Below are positions 1 to 7,521 of a stretch of DNA of 64,000 nucleotides, piece after piece. Made by a program: the position numbers and the translations under genes. The stretch spans positions 186,001 through 250,000 of the forward strand of contig NZ_LVCF01000038.1 of assembly GCF_001594145.1 (NCBI RefSeq), written 5' to 3'. The stretch is from Branchiibius sp. NY16-3462-2. Lineage in GTDB: Bacteria > Actinomycetota > Actinomycetes > Actinomycetales > Dermatophilaceae. The notes beneath the pieces are model-generated. The model worked only from the letters and a program-made list of their open reading frames with translations. It did no database searches and was not told where the DNA came from. Position 1 is the stretch's first letter. The number at the start of each line of letters is the position of its first letter.

Positions 1-150
1 CGGCAGCGCACCCTGCGGCGGGTGTCGCTGAAGGACGCCGCTCGGGCCGAGGAGATCTTCGACCTGCTGATGGGTTCGAAGGTCGAGCCGCGGCGTGACT
101 TCCTGGTCGAGTCTGCGGATTCCCTTGAGCGAGAACGGATCGACGCCTAA
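1..150 (+). CDS. parE: DNA topoisomerase IV subunit B, C-terminal end (partial)
   Basis: The window opens inside a gene whose last 49 codons end at TAA. The visible tail contains EEIFDLLMGSKVEPRRDFL, the signature end of the Toprim-containing B subunits of type IIA topoisomerases, where this segment closes the C-terminal domain. GyrB and ParE share it, so the tail alone cannot decide between them. The ParC-like subunit A gene about 8 kb downstream on the opposite strand favours topoisomerase IV. The ATPase and Toprim domains lie outside the window. Confidence 0.8.
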   Translation, partial: RQRTLRRVSLKDAARAEEIFDLLMGSKVEPRRDFLVESADSLERERIDA

Positions 151-237
151 GACGCGAGCTTTACTTCACCCTCCGGGGTGATGTCCCTTCGGGGGCGTGG
201 CGCCGGTGGGTCGCTCCGGCGCTGCCATGCTCACGAG

Positions 238-1242
238 GTGAAGCAACCAGTAGGAGCCCTCCAGGAACCCAAGCGCTCGGTGACCTTGGGCATCGATCCT
301 GCAGTCGCTCCCACGCCGCCGACGGTGCCCTGGGCACTGCGGTTGGCGCAGAACCTGTCGCTGCCGATGCCCGGCGCCGGGGACACGCTCACCTTGTGGG
401 ACGCGCTCAGCCGGCTCGCGGCGTACGACCTGACCGCGGCCCGCGCGCTCGAGCCGCACGTCGACGCGCTCTCGATCCTGGACCAGGCCGGTCTGACTCC
501 CTCCGAGGTGGGAGGTACGGCGCGCAGCACCTGGGGGGTGTACGCCGCGGAGGGCCCGGCCGGCAAACTCACGGCCTGCCAGGACGGTGACCAATGGGTC
601 GTCGACGGCGTCAAACCGTGGTGCTCGTTGGCGAATCAGGTCTCGCACGCGCTGGTGACCGCCTGGACAGGGTCGACGACGCGGCGGCTGTTCGCGGTGT
701 CGATGTCGGACACGCAGGTGCTGGACGTGCCGTGGGTCTCCCGCGGGCTAACCGAAATCGTCTCTGCTCCAGTGCAATTCGATGCTGTTCCAGCGGTCCC
801 GATCGGGGACGACGGGTGGTATCTGCATCGGCCCGGGTTCTGGTGGGGTGCGATCGGCGTCGCCGCCTGCTGGTACGGGGGAGCGGCGGGGGTCGCCGAG
901 CGGTTGCGGCCGCGGCCGGGTCGGGAGCCCGACCAGATCGCGGGCCTGCACCTCGGTGCTGCGGATGCGGCGCTCTACGCCGCCGCCTGCACCCTGCGCG
1001 AAGCCGCCTGCGTGGTCGACGATCCCGGCGACCGCTCCCGCGACGAGCTCACCGCCCGGCGGGCCCGCGCCATCGTGCGGGCCGCCTGCGACGACATTCT
1101 GGGGCGCGTGGCGCGGGCGACCGGACCGGCGCCGTTGACCTTCGAAGAAGAGCACGCCCGGCGGGTGGCTGACCTGTCGGTGTATATCTGCCAGGACCAC
1201 GCCGAGCGCGACCTTGCCGCTCTCGGAGCACTGCTCGCGTGA
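238..1242 (+). CDS. Acyl-CoA dehydrogenase-like flavoprotein
   Basis: A 334-residue protein of the acyl-CoA dehydrogenase superfamily. The middle segment with VDGVKPWCS resembles the flavin-contacting beta-domain of the family, and the later FWWGAIGVAACWYGGAAGVAE stretch begins the C-terminal helical domain. It is shorter than typical 380-residue dehydrogenases. I chose GTG 238 because the frame's earlier GTG/ATG codons near 178-183 would add residues of unlikely composition (MSLRGRGAGGSLRRC); that upstream start cannot be excluded. Its stop overlaps the next start (GTGA), so it is translationally coupled to the deacetylase-methyltransferase gene. The substrate is unknown; an acyl chain on a glycolipid or carrier-bound intermediate is an inference from the neighbours. 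Confidence 0.78.
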   Translation: MKQPVGALQEPKRSVTLGIDPAVAPTPPTVPWALRLAQNLSLPMPGAGDTLTLWDALSRLAAYDLTAARALEPHVDALSILDQAGLTPSEVGGTARSTWGVYAAEGPAGKLTACQDGDQWVVDGVKPWCSLANQVSHALVTAWTGSTTRRLFAVSMSDTQVLDVPWVSRGLTEIVSAPVQFDAVPAVPIGDDGWYLHRPGFWWGAIGVAACWYGGAAGVAERLRPRPGREPDQIAGLHLGAADAALYAAACTLREAACVVDDPGDRSRDELTARRARAIVRAACDDILGRVARATGPAPLTFEEEHARRVADLSVYICQDHAERDLAALGALLA

Positions 1243-2588
1243 CGACGCCGGTGTTCAACCACCGGGATACCGGTCGCAGCGAGGCGGATTGGCTGGCTTC
1301 GCCGGGTTGGCAGCAGGTGCGTCCGATCCGGCTCAGCGCGGGCGTGGGGACGCGCGGCCTGGTGGTGATCGCAGCCCATCCGGACGACGAGACCCTGGGC
1401 GCCGGTGGTGCGATCGCGCTCGCCCACGCTGCCGGGATCCCGGTGCAGGTCCTCATGGCCACGGACGGTGAAGCATCCCACCCGGAGTCGCCGACCCGTT
1501 CCCGTCGCGAACTGGCGCAGTTGCGTGAGGTCGAGGTGCGCCGTGCGCTTTCGTTGCTGGCGCCCGGGTGCGAGGTGCGCCACCTGCGGCTGCCGGACGG
1601 TCAGCTGGCCGATCACGAGTCCGAGCTGCAGGACGCGCTCGGCAAATGGGTGGCCGAGCTCGATGTGGGCTGTGTCTTGCTAGCTCCGTGGCGGGAGGAC
1701 GGGCATCCCGATCATGCCGCTGCCGGCCGGGTCGCGGCCCGGGTGGCGCGGGAGTACGGCGCGGCGCTGGGTGAATACCCGATCTGGGCGTGGCACTGGG
1801 CTCGGGATGAGGACGTGCCGTGGTCGCAGCTCCGCTCGTTGCCGCTGGATGATGCGACGTTGCTGATCAAGCAGGCTGCGCTGGCCGAGCATCACTCCCA
1901 GGTCAACCCGTTGTCATCGCAGCCGGGGGACGAGACCTTGCTCGGCCCGGAGATGCTGGAACACTTCGACCGGCCGTTCGAAGGTTTCATCGACGTCTCC
2001 GGCCGGTGGGACGAATCCATCTTCGAGCGGCTGCACTCGGCAGCCGTGGATCCGTGGTCGGTGCGCAGCAGTGCGTACGAACGTCGGAAGCGGAAGCAGA
2101 CCCTGGATGCACTGCCGACCGGCCGTTTCGAGCGGGCCTTCGAGCCGGGGTGTTCCATCGGTGAATTGACCGCCGCCTTGGCGGACCGTTGTGACGAACT
2201 GCTCGCGGTCGACCTCAGTGCTACGGCGGTCCGTGCGGCCAGGGCTCGCACCGCGGCACTGCCCACCGTGAGCATTGAGCAGCACGCGGTGCCCGACTGG
2301 TGGCCGGCGGGCGATTTCGACCTGATCGTGCTGTCGGAGATCTGCTACTTCCTGGACGTCCAAGGCCTGCGTCAGTTGCTGCTCGAGACGCGCTCCAGTC
2401 TGCGATCCGGTGGTCATGTGCTGCTGTGCGATTGGCGCCATCCGATCGACGGCTGGGCGTTGGATGCTGCCCGCGTCCACCGTGCCGCGCACGAGATCCT
2501 CCGACTACCAACGCATTTCACGCTGAGCACCGACGACATGATGTTGGAAGTCCTCGGTCCGGCGCCGGTGGATGGGGGAGCGGTATGA
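1239..2588 (+). CDS. PIG-L deacetylase fused to NodS-like SAM methyltransferase
   Basis: A two-domain protein of 449 residues. Residues about 40-235 are a PIG-L/LmbE deacetylase: AHPDDE at 46-51 and HPDH at 156-159 are the zinc-binding motifs of enzymes that remove N-acetyl groups from GlcNAc-type sugars. Residues about 250-440 are a class I methyltransferase resembling NodS, with the SAM loop FEPGCSIG and the later FDLIVLSEICYFLD. NodS N-methylates a deacetylated glucosamine in Nod factor synthesis. The fusion suggests sequential N-deacetylation and N-methylation of one sugar, which is inference. It overlaps the preceding gene by GTGA and the following glycosyltransferase by ATGA, so all three are probably made together. 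Confidence 0.88.
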   Translation: MTTPVFNHRDTGRSEADWLASPGWQQVRPIRLSAGVGTRGLVVIAAHPDDETLGAGGAIALAHAAGIPVQVLMATDGEASHPESPTRSRRELAQLREVEVRRALSLLAPGCEVRHLRLPDGQLADHESELQDALGKWVAELDVGCVLLAPWREDGHPDHAAAGRVAARVAREYGAALGEYPIWAWHWARDEDVPWSQLRSLPLDDATLLIKQAALAEHHSQVNPLSSQPGDETLLGPEMLEHFDRPFEGFIDVSGRWDESIFERLHSAAVDPWSVRSSAYERRKRKQTLDALPTGRFERAFEPGCSIGELTAALADRCDELLAVDLSATAVRAARARTAALPTVSIEQHAVPDWWPAGDFDLIVLSEICYFLDVQGLRQLLLETRSSLRSGGHVLLCDWRHPIDGWALDAARVHRAAHEILRLPTHFTLSTDDMMLEVLGPAPVDGGAV

Positions 2589-3295
2589 CCAACCTGGGGG
2601 TCGTCGTACCGGCACGGAACGAAGCTGACCTGCTGCCGGATTGTCTTGCGGCGCTGAGTCGTTCGCGCGCAGCGCTACGTCAGTGGGCGCCCCAGGTCTC
2701 CGTCCGGTTGGTCCTCGTGCTCGACTCGTGTGTCGACGCCAGCGCGCAAGTGGCGCAGGTCTATTCGCAGATCGAGACGGTAACCGTTGACGCCGGTTGC
2801 GTGGGCGGAGCGCGCCAGGCGGGTATCGATCATCTGCTGCGATCGGGTTCGGCGGTCCTGGGTGACTGGTTCGCGTGCACGGACGCTGATTCGGCGGTTC
2901 CCGCCGACTGGCTGATCACCCATTACGAAGCGGCCCGCGCGGGCGTCGATCTGCTGCTGGGTTCGGTGCGCCCGGACCGTGGGCCGCTGAGTCCGGAGGA
3001 TTTTGAGGAGTGGCAGGCACGGCACGACCTGGGCGACGGACACGGGCACGTATTCGGCGCCAACCTTGGATTCGGGGTGCGCACGTTGTCGGCTACTGGT
3101 GGCTTCCGGCCCCTGCCGGTCCATGAAGACGTCGACCTGACCGTCCGGACCCGGGACGCCGGCTTGACCGTTGTGGCTACCGGTGCCAGCCCGGTCGTCA
3201 CATCGGCGCGACACAGCGGCCGCACCCCGGCCGGATTCGCGTCCTATCTGCTGCGGGAGTTCGGACCGCTACCCGATCAGGCCGCAGCTGGCTGA
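2585..3295 (+). CDS. Family 2 glycosyltransferase
   Basis: A 236-residue GT-A fold glycosyltransferase. The N-terminus VVVPARNEADLLPDCLAAL is the standard GT2 nucleotide-binding start, and DAD at 100-102 is the metal-binding DxD motif. ATG 2585 overlaps the upstream TGA. The frame is open much farther upstream, but that part lies inside the methyltransferase gene and is not coding. No membrane helices are seen, so it should act in the cytosol or at the inner membrane face. It probably adds a sugar to the intermediate handled by the deacetylase-methyltransferase. The donor cannot be read from sequence. Confidence 0.85.
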   Translation: MTNLGVVVPARNEADLLPDCLAALSRSRAALRQWAPQVSVRLVLVLDSCVDASAQVAQVYSQIETVTVDAGCVGGARQAGIDHLLRSGSAVLGDWFACTDADSAVPADWLITHYEAARAGVDLLLGSVRPDRGPLSPEDFEEWQARHDLGDGHGHVFGANLGFGVRTLSATGGFRPLPVHEDVDLTVRTRDAGLTVVATGASPVVTSARHSGRTPAGFASYLLREFGPLPDQAAAG

Positions 3296-3304
3296 ACGTG
3301 CCGC

Positions 3305-3390
3305 GTCGCAACTAGTGACGAGATCGCCACGACTTGCTGGCTCCAGCGGCCCGGCCCCCCACGACTCGTGACGAAACCGCCACAACTGGT
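3305..3390. repeat. Two copies of a TGACGAAACCGC short repeat
   Basis: Downstream of the glycosyltransferase gene, a unit of about 28 bp with consensus CRACTNGTGACGAAACCGCC occurs twice in direct orientation, with cores at 3316-3330 and 3369-3383. Two further copies in inverted orientation lie at 33513-33527 and 33565-33579. The arrangement at gene ends resembles dispersed REP-type elements. The rest of the 3296-3497 gap holds only the presumed promoter of the DUF899 gene. Confidence 0.55.
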
Positions 3391-3497
3391 TCGGCGAGGC
3401 GACCGTCCGTCCTTGCTTTTGCGGTACGCCTCTAGGGGCGATGCGTTGGTTCGACCACGGCCTAGCGTGGGCAAGAACCGAGGAAGGGAACGTCACG

Positions 3498-4175
3498 ATG
3501 TCCGATAAGTCCCAGCAGCCAGCAGCGGCTCCGCCCGTGGTGGATCGCTCAACCTTTGACGCGGCCTTGGCGGAACAGGTCGCCCAGGAGAAGGAACTGA
3601 CCCGTCACGGTGACCGGGTCTCAGCCAGCCGACGACGGTTACCGATGGTCGAAGTGGAGAACTATCAGTTCGACGGCGAACACGGTCCGGTCACGCTGAC
3701 CGAACTCTTCGGGGACACCTATCTGCTTCTCGTCCAGAACTTCATGTTTGGCCCGGACTGGGAAAAGGGCTGTCCCAGTTGCACTTTCGCCGCTGACAAC
3801 CTTCCGTTCAACATGGAACGTCTGGATGAGGAAGCGATCGCGTTCGCGATGATTTCGCATGCACCGGTGGAGAAGCTCAAGGCGTGGCGCGCGGAGCGAG
3901 GTTGGCCGTATACCTGGGTGTCGTCGTACGGGACGAGCTATCACGACGACTGGGAGTGGAACTCGACGTTTCCAGACGGGAGTAGCGGTCCGGTGCCCGG
4001 CTACTCCTACTACCTTCTGAAAGACGGCGTCCCTTACCTGACCTACACCACGCGCGCCCGGGGGACGGAGGCGATCCTGCCGGTCGCGCACATCATGGAC
4101 CGCACGGCGTACGGGCGTCAGCAGGATTGGGAGGACAGCCCGACCGGCTGGCCGCAGTACCCGACGTACGGCTGA
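3498..4175 (+). CDS. DUF899 family thioredoxin-fold protein
   Basis: A 225-residue member of DUF899, a thioredoxin-like family of unknown biochemical role. CPSC at 92-95 sits where thioredoxins carry CxxC, preceded by LLLVQNFMFGPDWEKG. The second half has the family-typical WPYTWVSSYGTSYHDDW and PGYSYYLL stretches. ATG 3498 has AGGAAGGGA about 10 bases upstream, a good ribosome site; the upstream in-frame ATG at 3441 lacks one. It stands alone. A redox or peroxide-related role is only inferred from the fold. Confidence 0.85.
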   Translation: MSDKSQQPAAAPPVVDRSTFDAALAEQVAQEKELTRHGDRVSASRRRLPMVEVENYQFDGEHGPVTLTELFGDTYLLLVQNFMFGPDWEKGCPSCTFAADNLPFNMERLDEEAIAFAMISHAPVEKLKAWRAERGWPYTWVSSYGTSYHDDWEWNSTFPDGSSGPVPGYSYYLLKDGVPYLTYTTRARGTEAILPVAHIMDRTAYGRQQDWEDSPTGWPQYPTYG

Positions 4176-4195
4176 ACGTGCGGCAGGATTGCTCC

Positions 4196-4330
4196 ATGGC
4201 TTTGCAGATCGCGCAGGACCCGGCAGCTGACGAAGTGCTCGCCAACGACCCCCTTCTTGGCCGCGGGCGCTTCGCGGGTGCGGATCCCGATCATGCGGCG
4301 TTCGTACTGCGACGTTGCGAGGATGACTGA
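4196..4330 (+). pseudogene. Second copy of the 5' end of the HhH-GPD gene
   Basis: The first 19 codons (MALQIAQDPAADEVLANDP) match the start of the intact HhH-GPD gene 920 bp downstream almost base for base, with differences mainly at third positions. After about position 4250 the similarity stops and the frame continues for 25 codons that are the antisense of a serine-recombinase fragment. It is therefore a truncated remnant, not a gene. The mismatches suggest an old duplication or replacement by a diverged homologue rather than a recent copy. Confidence 0.7.
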
Positions 4331-4372
4331 GGCGACCATCTCCCCGGCCGGTGTCGTCATGTCCTGGCCATA
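4250..4372 (-). mobile_element. Serine recombinase (resolvase) fragment
   Basis: The minus strand encodes GQDMTTPAGEMVASV, then ATSQYERRMIGIRTRE and AAKK. This is the conserved catalytic-domain to E-helix passage of resolvase/invertase-type serine recombinases (compare the common MDTTTPAGRLV and ERDVIGQRTREALAAK patterns). Only about 42 residues remain: there is no N-terminal catalytic serine region and no DNA-binding C-terminus. It abuts the HhH-GPD 5' remnant exactly where that similarity ends, marking a junction left by a mobile element. Confidence 0.75.
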
Positions 4373-4434
4373 GTGAGCGCGACGAGTCTGCCTTCACTAA
4401 TGCGTCCACGTCGGTCGCATGGGAACCGGCGGGG

Positions 4435-4935
4435 CTAGTCGGGCGGGATGATGTATTGGTCCACGTCGAGGCCGCAGTCGAAACTGGCCAGACGCCTCAA
4501 AGTCTCTACCGAAAGCCCTAACGCTGGCGTGGGAATGTCGATCCATGACTGGCCATCGCCTCCTACGACAACCTCGCCGTACATCGAGATGACCAGATTG
4601 ATTTGCACCGACAGGTCTCGCTCGGCTGAAGCCCTCAACAATGCCTGTCGAACGGGCTCGAACGTGTCGAGCAGATCGATGATGACGGTCTCGCTGTCGG
4701 CGGTTGACGACTTAGCTGTTATCCAGCACCAGGCCGAGGCAGGGTAAGTGCGGTCCGGGCCCAAAGGGTCACCTCGTTGCCGAGTCCTGGTGGGCGTAGC
4801 TCCGAGAAGGTCAGTCAGCCATACGGAATCGACATCGTCGCCGGTATAGGGCCCGTAGATGCACAGCTCCGCGTATTGCTCGATCCGCCGTTCTGAACCT
4901 GCCGCCGATCGCACAGCATGTTTGGCATTACTCAC
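4435..4935 (-). CDS. DUF4279-like protein
   Basis: A 166-residue protein with the pattern of DUF4279: an N-terminal ELCIYG strand, a DLLG-x-P segment followed by RQRGDPLGP, a central SAWCWITAKSS, and a C-terminus ending DVDQYII. Function is unknown. Base composition is visibly lower in GC than the flanking genes and codon choice is less biased. It sits between the recombinase scar and the intact HhH-GPD gene, so it is likely foreign cargo. Nothing recognisable fills 4936-5105 or 4373-4434. Confidence 0.6.
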   Translation of the reverse strand: MSNAKHAVRSAAGSERRIEQYAELCIYGPYTGDDVDSVWLTDLLGATPTRTRQRGDPLGPDRTYPASAWCWITAKSSTADSETVIIDLLDTFEPVRQALLRASAERDLSVQINLVISMYGEVVVGGDGQSWIDIPTPALGLSVETLRRLASFDCGLDVDQYIIPPD

Positions 4936-5105
4936 CTGCGCTACGACCGTTCACAATTCATGCAATCCCTCACGCCGCTGCTCTCGAGCAAGCCCAGCAA
5001 TCTCCCATCGCGGGTCCACGACGAGGGAGCGTTCGTCATCTCCGCATCCTGTCATCGCCTAGCCATCGACGTCGAGACAGGCGTCGTAAGAGATGAGAGG
5101 GGTCC

Positions 5106-5111
5106 TATTCT
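5106..5111 (+). promoter_or_regulatory. Candidate -10 box TATTCT, leaderless HhH-GPD gene
   Basis: TATTCT lies 7 bases before ATG 5119, with no Shine-Dalgarno sequence between. Transcription would start at or next to the start codon. No clear -35 box is visible. Confidence 0.4.
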
Positions 5112-5118
5112 GGGGGCC

Positions 5119-5682
5119 ATGGCGTTGCAGATTGCGCAGGACCCGGCAGCTGACGAAGTGCTCACCAACGACCCGTTCGGGTTGTTGGTCGGCATGCTGC
5201 TGGACCAGCAGTTCCCGATGGAACGGGCGTTCGGGGGACCGCTGAAGATCAAGGATCGCTTCGGCACCCTGTCGCCGGAGAAGATCGCCGCCGCTGACCC
5301 GGAGGCGTTTGCGGACCTGTGTGCGACGCCGCCGGCGATCCACCGCTACGGGCGCTCGATGGCAGGACGCGTGCAACAACTGGCGGTCGTCGTGTGGGAT
5401 GAGTACGGAGGTGACGCGGCCTCCATCTGGACGACGGCCGGCTCCACCGCCGAGTTGCTCAAGCGGCTGAAGGCGTTGCCCGGGTTCGGGGATCAGAAGG
5501 CACGGATCTTCGCCGCGCTGCTCGGCAAACAGCTGGGTGTGCAGCCGGACGGTTGGCGCGAAACCATTGGTCCGTACGCCGAGCCGGGCAGCTTCCGCTC
5601 AGTCGCGGACGTGGTGGACGAGGCGTCGTTGCAGAAGGTCCGCGAGTTCAAGAAGGCGGCGAAGGCCGCGGCCAAGGGTTAG
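5119..5682 (+). CDS. HhH-GPD family base-excision repair protein
   Basis: A 187-residue protein of an actinobacterial HhH-GPD family, related to DNA glycosylases that excise damaged bases. The opening FGLLVGMLLDQQFPMERAF matches the glycosylase N-terminal helices. LKALPGFGDQKARIFAALLGK is the helix-hairpin-helix with its PGFG turn. A lysine- and alanine-rich tail follows. Substrate specificity is unknown. ATG 5119 is preferred over an upstream ATG in frame because the paralogous remnant at 4196 begins at the same methionine and because of the -10 box. The gene is convergent with, and overlaps by 4 bases, the VOC gene. Confidence 0.83.
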   Translation: MALQIAQDPAADEVLTNDPFGLLVGMLLDQQFPMERAFGGPLKIKDRFGTLSPEKIAAADPEAFADLCATPPAIHRYGRSMAGRVQQLAVVVWDEYGGDAASIWTTAGSTAELLKRLKALPGFGDQKARIFAALLGKQLGVQPDGWRETIGPYAEPGSFRSVADVVDEASLQKVREFKKAAKAAAKG

Positions 5683-6089
5683 GTCTGCGGGTCGCCGAAG
5701 TCGACCATCCAGCGGATGCCGAACTCGTCGGTGACCTCACCGAAGAAGTCGCCCCACGGTGCCTGGTTCAGCGGCACCTCGATGGTGCCGTTCTCTGCGA
5801 GGGCATCCCACCAGCCGCGCACCACATCGGGCTCGTCGCCGGTCAGCGCGACGACACCGTTCGGCGGCAGATCCATCGAACTGGGCACGTCGGCGCCCAT
5901 CAATGTGTGACCGGCTGCAGTCTTGAGGAAGCCGTGCATCACCCATTCCTTCTCGGCCTCATCGACCGGCATGTCGAACATCGAGAACGGTGCCAGGTCG
6001 AGATCACCGCCGAAGACCGCGTGGTACTTGGTCATCGCCTCCCGGGCGTTGCCGCGGAAACTCAGGTACGGGTTGAGACGGGTGGTCAT
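5679..6089 (-). CDS. VOC superfamily protein, PhnB-like
   Basis: A 136-residue protein of the vicinal oxygen chelate fold, PhnB/YjdN-like subgroup. It opens with LNPYLSFRGNAREAMTKYHAVFGG and ends with APWGDFFGEVTDEFGIRWMVDF, both hallmarks of the subgroup. Such proteins bind small molecules through a metal or provide self-resistance, but many have no assigned role. ATG 6089 has GGAG 7 bases upstream on the minus strand. It is divergent from the polysaccharide deacetylase gene across a region of about 100 bp. Confidence 0.85.
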   Translation of the reverse strand: MTTRLNPYLSFRGNAREAMTKYHAVFGGDLDLAPFSMFDMPVDEAEKEWVMHGFLKTAAGHTLMGADVPSSMDLPPNGVVALTGDEPDVVRGWWDALAENGTIEVPLNQAPWGDFFGEVTDEFGIRWMVDFGDPQT

Positions 6090-6186
6090 GGCTCTCCTGA
6101 TGTCGGGTGTTCCGACCGTAACCATGGTGGGCGTATCCCGTGGCACCCCAGCGGGTCTTCAGATTCACGAATTAGCGTCGGGATCC

Positions 6187-6975
6187 GTGCACCGGCGAGG
6201 CTTTCTGATCACGACCGCGTTGACTGTTCTGGGGCTCGCGAGTTGTTCCTCGCAGCGACCTGACGCGGCCACCTCGGCGTCGGCCTCGACCTCCAAGAGC
6301 ACCTCGCCTGGCACGCAGCAGTTCCGGCCGCCCACGGGAATCGTCAAGGCAGCCGTACCTCACGGCACGATCTACGCGCTGCCGGGCAACGGGCGGCATC
6401 TGGCACTGACCGTCGACGACGGTACGGACGCCACCGTCGTCGCGGCGTACGCGAAGTTCTGCGCCGACACCGGAATGCGGATCACCTGCTTCGTCAACGG
6501 GGTGAACCGCGGATGGACCGACAGCCGGGCTGTCCTTGCGCCGATGGTGGAGTCCGGGCAGGTCTTCCTGGCCAATCACACCTGGTCCCACCCGGACCTT
6601 CGCACGTTGAGCGCCGCCGAGGTCAGCGACCAGGTGACGCGCAACGAGAAGTTCCTGCGATCGACCTACGGCGTGAGCGGGCGCCCGTTCCTCCGTCCCC
6701 CGTTCGGGCACTACAACGCGGCGCTGGCGCGGCAGTTGTCCGATCTGGGCTACCCGGCGATCACTATGTGGCTCGGCAGCCTGTCCGATGCCAGCGTCAT
6801 CGCACCAGCGCGCGTGGTCTTCCACGCCAAACAGTGGTTCCTGCCGCAGCATCTGGTGATCGGCCACGCCAATCATCCCGCGGTGACCCACGTCTATGGA
6901 CAACTCGTCGACATCATCAAGGAGCGGAACCTGCAACCGGTGACGCTGGCCGACGTGTTCAATGTCGATGCGTGA
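6187..6975 (+). CDS. Lipoprotein polysaccharide deacetylase (NodB/CE4 domain)
   Basis: An exported carbohydrate esterase family 4 protein of 262 residues. From GTG 6187 the start reads RRGFLITTALTVLGLASC, a lipoprotein signal with LASC lipobox, followed by a Ser/Thr/Ala-rich linker. The NodB domain carries TVDDG, NHTWSHPDL (metal histidines), RPPFGHYN and the closing LVIGHANH. It should sit outside the membrane and deacetylate peptidoglycan or another GlcNAc polymer. An upstream GTG at 6127 would lengthen the N-terminus by 20 residues and bury the signal peptide, so it is less likely. Confidence 0.82.
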   Translation: MHRRGFLITTALTVLGLASCSSQRPDAATSASASTSKSTSPGTQQFRPPTGIVKAAVPHGTIYALPGNGRHLALTVDDGTDATVVAAYAKFCADTGMRITCFVNGVNRGWTDSRAVLAPMVESGQVFLANHTWSHPDLRTLSAAEVSDQVTRNEKFLRSTYGVSGRPFLRPPFGHYNAALARQLSDLGYPAITMWLGSLSDASVIAPARVVFHAKQWFLPQHLVIGHANHPAVTHVYGQLVDIIKERNLQPVTLADVFNVDA

Positions 6976-6990
6976 GGCCACACTGCACGT

Positions 6991-7521
6991 ATGACACCTG
7001 AACGCACTGACCCGCCCTTACAGGCTGACGAGCCAACGATGTTGCTGGCCTTCCTTCAGTACCACCGGGACACCCTGCGGCAGAAGACCGCCGGACTGGA
7101 CGCCCGTCAGCTGGACACGGTGCTCCCTCCGTCGGAGATGACTCTCGGCGGAATGGTGAAACACCTTGCCGCTGTTGAGGACAACTGGTTCCAGAATGTC
7201 CTGCGTGGAGTGACCGAGCTGCCGCCGTGGACAAACGTTGACTGGGACGACGATCGCGACTGGGACTGGCACAGTGCGCGCGACGACGATCCGTTGACGC
7301 TGTTCTCGTTGCTGGAGCAGGCGCAGGAGCGTTCTGATGTCGCCATCGGGCAGGCGCTGTTGGCCGGCGGACTGGACGCTCTGTCGGTGGGGGCGGATCG
7401 GCACACCGGCGAGTCGTTCACGCTGCGCTGGATCCTGTTGCACATGATCGAGGAATACGCGCGCCACAACGGCCATGCGGACTTGATCCGCGAGTCTATC
7501 GACGGGTCAATCGGCGAGTGA
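6991..7521 (+). CDS. DinB family protein (DUF664)
   Basis: A 176-residue four-helix DinB-like protein. Candidate metal-binding histidines are in MVKHLAAVEDNW and HMIEEYARHNGHADLIRE, the usual triad layout of the superfamily, which includes mycothiol-, bacillithiol- and glutathione-dependent S-transferases. In an actinobacterium mycothiol is the likely thiol, though this is inference. The gene begins 15 bases after the deacetylase stop and overlaps the convergent sucrase/ferredoxin-like gene by 15 bases. Confidence 0.85.
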   Translation: MTPERTDPPLQADEPTMLLAFLQYHRDTLRQKTAGLDARQLDTVLPPSEMTLGGMVKHLAAVEDNWFQNVLRGVTELPPWTNVDWDDDRDWDWHSARDDDPLTLFSLLEQAQERSDVAIGQALLAGGLDALSVGADRHTGESFTLRWILLHMIEEYARHNGHADLIRESIDGSIGE

